From: Lactifluus volemus
Lineage: Eukaryota; Basidiomycota; Agaricomycetes; Russulales; Russulaceae
DNA: 64,000 nt
Assembly: GCA_022376515.1 (NCBI GenBank)
Contig: WTXI01000015.1
Coordinates: forward strand, 558,001-622,000
Reading direction: 5' to 3'
A program made the position numbers and the translations under genes. Positions within the stretch are counted from its first letter, which is position 1. Every line of letters begins with the position of its first letter. Below, piece by piece: positions 56,816-64,000 of this stretch. The notes under the pieces are model-generated. The model did not search any database and was not told where the DNA came from. It saw only the letters and a program-made list of their open reading frames with translations.

Positions 56816-59800
56816 CATCAGCAAAATGTTTATATGCTAGAGTTACAAACGATGCTAGAGACACCTAGCTGTACTAGCTTACCTGTTTCTAGGCAACCTA
56901 GCCGGTTCCTAGTACGAATTCAACTTTTCTAGGTACTCTAGAATTTGTACTAGGTTAAATGCGGTAATACTATCCCTGCGCCCCTCTCCGGTCACCCCCC
57001 CTTCTAGCCACTCCATTTTTCTCACTCAATTCTCACTCAACCACCACAAAATTTAGCCTACAGTATCTAGTACCATATCTGAATATATTCCATGCATTTT
57101 TTCTTTCAGAAATTGTGGTGTGCTGTGGAATGAAAATCAGTGCATTTGTCACGCATTTGTCACACTTGCCAACTGATGAGTCTGAAATTTGGTGTGACCT
57201 AGCGTGACTGACCGGAAGGGGGCGACTGGAGAGGGGCGGGGATAGTAAGAGGGACGCACAAGATCGGAAAATGATCTCATGTGTGCAGTCAATACTGAGG
57301 CTGTCACCTCGCATGCCGCATGCGTGGTAGAGGGGGTTGAGGAGAATTGAGATTGCAAAATGTTCAAAGGGACGTGAGTGCCAACTGCCAAGATCATGGC
57401 CGTGGGCCTTGAGTGGTGGTGGGGGGCTGCAGGGATGCCGCAAGGGCAATGTCGCAGGGCGACCGGCGGGACAGCGGTAACAGCAGCAAGGGGAGATGGC
57501 AAGGGCCACACAGAGTAGGAGGTGAACCCGGGCGACGATAGCACAAGTCACTGGTGTCAGCTCTCGGACGGCCACGACAGTGATGCCCAAGCAACTGTGA
57601 CACTATGGACCGTTTGCACGGCACAGTGCCCCCTCCGTGCCAGTGGGTAGACACGAGGGGAGGGGCGAGGCGACAACGGAGGTGACAGAGGAGGACGGGC
57701 GATGGAGGTGATACAGGAAGCGAGCGACAAAGGGCCATGCAATAGTGCCAGTCACTGGCGTCAGGCGTTCAGACAGTCGCAATAGCGATGCCTGCGCGAC
57801 CTTGATGCCGTTGACCGTCAAAGCATGAACCCCTCCCCTCAGTGCTGGGTGGATGTGATAAGCAAGGGGATGTAAGGGAAGGAAGGAAAGTCAGTGGGAG
57901 AAGTCCAAAAAAAAAATTTAGACACACCAGCATGGCCCATGCTTACAGAGAGACTCAGTGGTGGGAGCGCGGGGAAGGCATCGCGAGGAGGCATTGCAAC
58001 GGCAGTGTGGCGCCAGAGGGCGTGTGACGGCTGCATCAGAGAGGACGACGATGGCTGCATCAGAGAGAAGGACAAGAGAGGGGGAGGCGATGACACCGAG
58101 GAGGCGAGAGGGTGGGCGGCGATAACATTGGCAGCGACAGAGAGGCGACAGAGCGAGAGGCAACATCGCCAAAAAAAATAAAAATGCACGAACTGAGGCA
58201 AGCCATGTTGAAATGAGCCATACAGTACTGTACAGTACAGCAGAAGGGCCAGGTGGGGATTAACTTTCCAGGTAACTTGACGAGCATGGCTGCCCCGACT
58301 CCAGTCAGAATCACTCCAAATTGGGAACGATTCCGTGCATTTGCCGCTAGTGGATGTCATGTCGGCAAGAGCTGTCACGGGTTGCCCTTAGCGAGTCCTT
58401 AGCGACGTCAATAATGTCGCGTCGCCTCAGGCCTCAGGGTCCAAAGGTTGTTCCCGTTTGCGATGTGGGAAGCAATGAGTTCTTCCTCCTGGCACCACGC
58501 GTCAAATTCAGTTGGGCTACTCACTTGCTTGTATGGGTGTACGGTACAGTACTGTATTGTAAGTTTCCTAGCCTTCAGGAAGTTGTCGGATTGTAAGCAT
58601 GGGTGTGACATGTGTCATGTGGACCTGCCCAGGTTGACATTTCTGAGACAGGTGTCATATGTATGTGACACTTTATTTGCATTGATTTATCCATGTTTGC
58701 ATTGTTGTGCATTTGTCGATCTATTATTTATCAAGTCAACCCTTGGTTGTGCTTTCAATTCCCTCTGCTTGCTCTCTGTCGCCACGTCCCCCCACTTCTC
58801 TCTCCTCTCTGTCGCTCTGCTCTGCCCCTGGTTGCTCCATTCGCCTCTGTCTCCACCACTGCCTGCCCTTTGGCATTGCTTCCCTCTCTCTCCCTCGCCT
58901 GTTGCCGCCACTGCCTGAGCTCCGGTATAGGGGGCATGCATAGTTTGACTCAGATGTTTAAAGGACGCTGTGATGAGGAGGTCCAGAGCGACATCATGCA
59001 AGAATGGTACTTCTTCCCTGCTGACCGTCTCAGCCGCTGGTGTGGTGTGCAGATTCTGGCAGTCGAACATGGATCCAATGGAGGGGTCGTGCACTCCAGC
59101 CTTGGTAAGTGCATCGTGACCAAACTGGAGCCGCTACCATTTTATTCTTATAACCAAAAACTATTCCGGCATTTTTAGGAAGAGTGTGAGTCGCTGCATC
59201 AAGAAGTTTTGGTTGGATGATCCAACAGAGTAGGTGTATTCCCTTTTTTTCTTTTTTCATCATTGACTTATGCACCATCAGGGCAGTGAGGAGTATAAAG
59301 GATGTATTCAATGGCATGTACATGTTCGGTTCGTGAGAGATTTGCAAGATTCATACACTGACGGTGGAATCTATAGCGTGTGTCAGCGTCTCAAGGATAT
59401 CCTTCGACAGTACGAATCACGGGAACATCATTTCGAATGTGTGATTCGGCCCAAGGAGCTCGAAGTTCTGCTATCCTGTGTTCGAGAAGTTGCTCAGCAG
59501 CAGCAGCTCGCGCAAGGACCCTTGCTCTGGGATGATCCCTCGCCACCGCAGGAGCAACTCCAACTGGCCCATACGTTTACATGTCCTGTTTCGGCCCACT
59601 GTTTGTACGTAGTGTACCATGTTGTTGAATTAGATCTATGCAATGTTATCTGGATTTCTGAACTATCACTAAGCACGAAATGAAGCCCTATAAAGTCAAG
59701 ATGGTTCTAGTTTCAAAGCTAGCACTAGCTGAGGAACTAGACCTATGTGTGAAACTAGAGAAAGTTGAAAAACTAGTGAAAGCTGTGTACCTAGAGCTTG

Positions 59801-59944
59801 CCTAGAGCTAGATGAGCCTCCTAAGTCGAGGCAAGTCTGCTTTCGCTAGCATAGGAACTTGATTACTAAATGTGACTAGGTGACACTAGGTGACACTAGC
59901 AGGTCTAGATCTAGCAACTCTAGCACCGCAACATTTTCCTGATG
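56816..59944. mobile_element. Deleted relative of the 7.7-kb transposon, about 3.1 kb
   Basis: The left end (CATCAGCAAAATGTTTATAT, then CTAG-rich) and the right end (AACTCTAGCACCGCAACATT, then TTCCTGATG) match the 12,085-19,819 element in the same orientation. The interior has no transposase. Instead it has GC-rich, low-complexity sequence with a degenerate duplication of about 200 bp (compare TCACTGGTGTCAG near 57,548 and TCACTGGCGTCAG near 57,750) and a coding-like segment at 58,936-59,683. It could be moved in trans by the full element's transposase. No target-site duplication is evident. Confidence 0.75.
58936..59683 (+). CDS. Coding-like segment inside the deleted transposon, unknown
   Basis: Two adjacent open segments look like exons. 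The first contains MFKGRCDEEVQSDIMQEWYF and DRLSRWCGVQILAVEHGSNG; the second contains GGIYSVCQRLKDILRQYESR, ECVIRPKELEVLLSCVREV and a Gln-rich patch. A junction near 59,105 (GTAAGTGC) to the AG before AAGAGTG or near 59,280 is plausible but I could not fix it. No family is recognised. It may be a captured host fragment or a second transposon companion gene. Confidence 0.35.
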
Positions 59945-60041
59945 GCCATGCATCATGTCTCATCTGAATTACAGTGGATTATTGTTCGACTCTCACCCAT
60001 TTTCAAAGTTGATGACATCTCTATCTATACTGGGGTGTCTA

Positions 60042-61647
60042 CATCAGGAAAACGTTGTTTTTGCTTAATGTGCTTAAAGTGTGATTAGTGTGCTTAAAGT
60101 CGTCATTAAGCAGGTTAAGCAAGCATTAAGAAGAACTAAGCACAAGTTAAGCAACCCTTGATTAAGCACAGTAAGCGCACCCTGTTGCTGAATTAAGCAC
60201 ATTTGCTGAATTAAGCGCATTCTGCTTAATCAAGCTAATTAAGCAAGGTCTAAGTAACATTAAGCATCTTTCACATTTTTAACTAATTTGAAATTTTCAT
60301 CACAATTTGAAATTTTCAATCCATTTGAAATTTTTAATCACACAATTTTATAGGCATCAAAATTATATATTGGAGTAAAACTACAACATGAATATCTAAG
60401 ACTAGTAATCTACAGGCCTTGATGCAACAACCCTGGGGGGGTGGGACTGCAGGGCCACGAGGAGGCGGTGGCGGAGGCGGAGGCGCGGGAGGCGAGGGCC
60501 AAGGGAGGAGGCACGGGGCGTGGGAAGCCCAGGAAATGCCGCAGGAGGGGCAAGAGGAGGCGCGGGAGGCGCGGGAAGCGGAGGAGGCGCGGGGACGGCG
60601 GAGGGGACGGAAGTACGTGCGGGGACGGCGGAGGGGACGGAAGTGCGCAGAAGGCGCAGGAGGGGTGGTGCAGGCAGGGGAGGCGGCGCCACAGGAGGAG
60701 GCGGAGGCAGAGGTGAAGGCGAACAAAAAAAAAGGGTCAGGAAGCGGTGGGGCGAGGTAGTGTACAACATACCGGAGAGGTGGCGCAGAAGGCGCGGCGC
60801 AGGCAGCGTGCGCCGTGGACCCCTCGCAGCCCAGCCCAGTGGTTCCAGGAGGAAGCGATGCGGAGGCGAGGGCGTGGACACGGCGCAGGCGCAGGAGGCA
60901 GAGGATGACGCGGTGGAGGCAGAGGCAGAGGCAGAGGCAGAGGCAGAGGCAGAGGCAGAGGCAGAGGCAGAGGCAGAGGAAGCAGCATTGAGACGTGTTT
61001 GCGCGGGGGGAAAAAAAGGGGGGGGGGGGGGAATGCGGTGGCAAAGAGAACGCGGGGACGCTGAGGCTTGTGGCAGCGCAAGGCGGCGAGCGGTGGTGAC
61101 AGAGACCACGGAGACGGCAAGGAGAGAGGGCAAGACGTGTGGCAGTGCCAGACGGTGAGCCAGCTGTGGTGACAACAGCGGAGTCCTCAACACGGGGGCG
61201 ACGACGACAGAGGGGAGGGAGGGACAGAAGACTTGGAACGAAAACGCACGAAAATCAACATCGTGCAAATAAGAACAAACAAAGATGCACGTGGTTGGTG
61301 CACGGGAACGACTTGGTGAAAATTTCATGACTTTGCATATTTTTCGGACTTTAATTAAATTACATAAAATACTTCAATTTGCTTAGCATGATTAAAAGCC
61401 TCTTAAAATTCTCTTAGTTTGCTTAAACTACTGGTTTACTTAGTGTGATTAAAGTTTGCTTAATTTTCATTATTGGTCATAATAAAATTTGCTTAGTTGT
61501 GCTGAGTGTGGATTAATGTGATTAATGTGCTTAACGTGCTTAAACCAAAAAACAGAAATTTTTTATTAAGCAGAAGACCGTAATTAAGACCATTAAGCAA
61601 AGTAAGCACCATTAATTAGCGTAAGCAAATACGACGTTTTCCTGATG
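60042..61647. mobile_element. Non-autonomous element with CATCAG ends and GCTTAA subterminal repeats, about 1.6 kb
   Basis: Both ends read inward CATCAGGAAAACGT, then TTTGCTTA. TA lies directly outside each end, a possible 2-bp target duplication. About 200 bases at each side are packed with GCTTAA/TTAAGC/ATTAAGC motifs in both orientations. The middle (60,420-61,250) is GC-rich low-complexity DNA without a credible gene. The terminal 14 bases are close to those of the two CTAG-type elements, yet the subterminal motif is different. Confidence 0.75.
60916..60979 (+). repeat. (GAGGCA)n hexanucleotide repeat, about 10 copies
   Basis: An uninterrupted run of GAGGCA units inside the 1.6-kb element. 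Confidence 0.9.
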
Positions 61648-61707
61648 TATACAATCTATATATTATATAGTTCAGCACTTCAAGATTCACCATGACATCC
61701 CAAATCT

Positions 61708-62368
61708 TAGGGCTGCCGCAGTTCGGTCCTGAACCAAAGTTCGAACCTGAACTTTCCCGAACTGGACCAAAGTTCGGTTCAAAATTTGACAGTTTTACTG
61801 AACTGGACCACAAGTCCAGTTCTAAGTTCAGGAAAAACACAAAATTTGAGAACTGCAGTGAACTTAGTTCGAACTGAACTTGAACTAAACTTATCTAACT
61901 TGTACTTAGTGATAAATTTGATGTGTGGCAAGGCCATGTGTACACAATATATGGGAAATCAATACAAGTGGTCAGTTGAAACTTGCCACAGCTGAGGCAC
62001 ACACTTGATAGTGGGTGCTAGAATCACTTATTTTGTATTGCCACCACCATTCTTGCTGGAGAAAGTGTGCCCCAAGTCTCATAAGCCATGTCAAACTCAG
62101 ACAGCAGGTTGGAATAAGTCAGGAGGAGTGGTTTGGTGTGGTGGTACATCTTGTAGGACCAGGTGACGGTCACCAGGTTATGTTGTTTCAGATAAAAAAA
62201 GTTCAGTTCCGAGTTCGAACCCCTACTAAACCAGAACTGGACCCTCCTGAACCAGAACCAATGGTCCAGTCCAAGGTTCAGCAAAATCCCTGAACCGAAC
62301 CTAAAGTCCAGTTCCAGGTTCGGTGAAATTCTCAAAGAACCGGACTGAACCGAACTTCGGCAGCCCTA
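61708..62368. mobile_element. MITE-like element, 661 bp, TAGGGCTGCCG inverted ends
   Basis: The left end is TAGGGCTGCCGCAGTTCGGT and the right end, read inward, TAGGGCTGCCGAAGTTCGGT. Treating the outer TA as the target duplication, the inverted repeat begins GGGCTGCCG. Subterminal zones are rich in GTTCGGTTC/GAACTGAACC variants. There is no transposase gene. A TA duplication would fit a Tc1/mariner-type mover, but that is inference. Confidence 0.7.
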
Positions 62369-62395
62369 TGTATCACAGCCCTCAATTGACCAACT

Positions 62396-62945
62396 TTGTG
62401 GCAGAGAGGATCGGGGAGACAAATCGGAGAGAGATTGGGGAGGGATCAGGAAGAAAAATCGGAGAGGGATTGGGGAGACAAATCGGAGATGGATTGGGGA
62501 GAGGGGAAAGATTGGGGAGGAATCAGGCAGAGAGATTGGGGAGAGAGATCGGAGAGAGATTGGGGAGAGAGATTGGAGATAGATTGGGGAGAGAGATCGG
62601 AGACAGATCAGGGAGACAGATCGGGGAGACAGATCAGAGAGAGATCGGGAAGACAGATCGGAGAGAGATTGGGGAGAGAGATTGGAGAGAGATTGGGGAG
62701 AGAGATTGGAGACAGATTGGAGACAGATCAGGGAGAGAGATTGGAGAGAGATCGGGGAGAGAGATTGGAGACAGATCAGGGAGACAGATCAGAGAGAGAT
62801 CGGGGAGACAGATCAGAGACAGATCAGAGACAGATCAGGGAGACAGATCAGGGAGACAGATTGGGGAGAATTAGAGAGAGATCAGAGAGAATCAGAGAGA
62901 GATTGAAGAGAATCAGAGAGAGATCAAAGAGAATTGAGATGCAGA
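62396..62945 (+). repeat. Purine-rich minisatellite, about 550 bp
   Basis: Degenerate tandem units of about 11 and 22 bases on the theme GATCGGGGAGACA / GATTGGGGAGAGA / GATCAGAGAGA. The + strand is almost pure purine apart from the T and C of GATC/GATT. All overlapping open frames (Gly/Arg/Glu-rich) are by-products. Confidence 0.9.
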
Positions 62946-62964
62946 ATGTGATAGTCACACTAAT

Positions 62965-63350
62965 TACTATCACTGATCCCTCTCTAATACCTTCTGATCC
63001 CTCTTTGATCTCTTCTCATCCCTCTTTAATCCTCTTCAAACCCTTCTGATACCTCTCTAATACCTTCTAAACACTTTTCAATCTCTTCTGACATCTCTCT
63101 CATTTCTCTCCAGATACTTTTACATAATACTAAGCAAATGTGAGGCCAAGGATGAGAAATGAACTGTACCAGAGATTAAAGAGAATTAAAGAGGATCATA
63201 AGAATTAGAAAGATTAGGGAAATTAGAGAGAAATCAGAGAGGATTAAAGACAGAGAGAGATTATAAAGGGTTAAAGGGAAATTATAGTAGATTGAAGAGG
63301 GATTAGAGAGCATAAAGAGAGCATATTATAAGGATCTTAAAGAATTACCT
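62965..63350. repeat. Pyrimidine-rich then purine-rich arms next to the minisatellite
   Basis: The stretch 62,975-63,115 repeats CCTCTCTAATACCTTCTGAT-like units, and 63,170-63,320 repeats GAGATTAAAGAGAATTA-like units. The first is roughly complementary to the minisatellite and to the second, so the region can fold back on itself. Confidence 0.55.
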
Positions 63351-63411
63351 GTAAAAAGAAGGAACTGTTATGATACCATAGCCTTAAGTGCTATAAGTAT
63401 ATAATGCTCTG

Positions 63412-63541
63412 TAGCATAATTTGCCACTTTACACTTAGCTCTTTATACTACTTGATATAATTTGAATACCATCAGTTATGTTATATATCAAGTACTATAA
63501 AGAGTGTAGTGTAAAGTGGCAATTTATACTATAGAGCATTA
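63412..63541. mobile_element. 130-bp fold-back MITE
   Basis: An almost perfect hairpin. The left arm starts TAATGCTCTGTAGCATAATT then GCCACTTTACAC; the right arm, read inward, starts TAATGCTCTATAGTATAAAT then GCCACTTTACAC. The arms are about 58 bp with a short AT-rich loop. Confidence 0.75.
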
Positions 63542-63692
63542 GGGTCGTTCACAGTAGCTATTTTTGGCTCCTTTTCAGCTACTTTTCAATCTACTTTTTG
63601 GCTCATTTTTGACAGTTTGACAGAAGAATGACCAAAAAGTGACTGAAAAGGAGATCAAAAATGGGGTCAAAAATGGGTACTGTGAAACCCCC
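63542..63692. mobile_element. 151-bp MITE or element end, abutting the previous hairpin
   Basis: The left end GGGTCGTTCACAGTAGCTAT and the right end, read inward, GGGGGTTTCACAGTACCCAT share TTCACAGTA and ATTTTTG. It begins on the base after the preceding hairpin. It could be a stand-alone MITE, or the left end of a larger element that contains the ORF starting at 63,824. Confidence 0.55.
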
Positions 63693-63823
63693 GGAACAGA
63701 AATTCAGGAAAAAGGAAAACAAAAATGCATTTTGCACGTGTTCGGCTGACTTCGGCTTCGCTTCCCAATTCAAACTCAACAAGTGTGACCTAACCCTAAG
63801 TCTTACCCACGTTGATCGCCACG

Positions 63824-64000
63824 ATGCCTCGACCATCCATCCGCACTGTTATGCTTGAGGAGCTTGCAGCTCATCATCGGTCCATCCAGCAACAACGATT
63901 TCAGCAACAAGTCACTGAAGTACTCTCTGATCTATCCGAAGACATTTCCGATTCATCACAGCCCTCACTGTTTGGCTCCCCAATTTCCATCAATATGCCC
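63824..64000 (+). CDS. Start of an unidentified ORF, cut by the window edge
   Basis: The ATG at 63824 opens a frame with no stop for the remaining 59 codons: MPRPSIRTVMLEELAAHHRS, then a Gln-rich helix (IQQQRFQQQVTEVLSDL) and a Ser/Pro stretch. The composition looks like the N-terminus of a real protein. Its position just inside a GGG...TTCACAGTA end suggests a transposon-encoded protein, perhaps of the PIF/Harbinger type, but no diagnostic motif is visible in this part. Confidence 0.45.
   Translation, partial: MPRPSIRTVMLEELAAHHRSIQQQRFQQQVTEVLSDLSEDISDSSQPSLFGSPISINMP

Noticed and set aside
57033..57742. Pro/Cys/His-rich minus-strand open frames of 114-185 codons
   Set aside because: Low-complexity, GC-rich filler of the deleted transposon with overlapping frames of similar length and no motif.
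60334..61328. Two long open frames (236 and 308 codons) on the minus strand, rich in Pro, Ala, Ser and Leu
   Set aside because: They arise from GC-rich, repetitive DNA in a non-autonomous element, including the (GAGGCA)n run. No domain or splice logic supports them.
62323..63049. 183- and 217-codon Gly/Arg/Glu-rich open frames
   Set aside because: They are produced by the purine minisatellite, which lacks stops in several frames.

Overview
The window is nuclear DNA of a filamentous basidiomycete, most likely an Agaricomycete. The reasons are dense short introns (about 48-80 bp, GT-AG, often with a CTNAC-like branch site), an ERT1/AcuK-type zinc-cluster regulator, a fungal copper radical oxidase, two proteins that look like the basidiomycete Clp1 family, and a Plavaka/KDZ-type DNA transposon. 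All gene models were built by eye from reading frames and splice signals; exon sums were checked for divisibility by three for most genes.

Layout. Positions 1-9,026 are a conserved block, all on the + strand: the 3' part of a DUF2461 gene, mitochondrial ribosomal protein uL15m, the peroxin PEX3 and the ERT1-like regulator. Positions 9,027-24,590 are accessory: a truncated LTR-retrotransposon gag, a tRNA-Tyr-like gene with an AUA anticodon, a 7.7-kb DNA transposon (12,085-19,819) with two divergent genes, and a gene-poor stretch. Positions 24,594-36,707 hold an ABCB-type full transporter, two convergent Clp1-like paralogues and a SAP-domain protein. Positions 40,236-48,134 hold a 13-exon SDR dehydrogenase, a steroid-5-alpha-reductase-family enzyme, the Fe-S assembly factor ISD11 (only visible after splicing), serine palmitoyltransferase LCB2 and a single-pass membrane protein. 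A glyoxal-oxidase-type copper radical oxidase lies at 50,254-52,386. From about 54,960 to the end there is a decayed coiled-coil gene, two further transposons ending in the same CATCAG terminus, at least three MITE-like elements, a purine-rich minisatellite and the start of an unidentified ORF.

Themes. (i) Mitochondrial and peroxisomal housekeeping (uL15m, ISD11, PEX3, and ERT1, which in yeast controls non-fermentable carbon use) sits with lipid genes (LCB2, 5-alpha-reductase, SDR). (ii) Three DNA transposons share the terminus CATCAG(G/C)AAAA but carry different subterminal repeat motifs (CTAG versus GCTTAA), and the largest has iterons between its two divergent genes. (iii) Six otherwise intact genes each need exactly one extra or missing base, nearly always at a homopolymer, to keep the frame. 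This points to assembly errors more than to gene decay.
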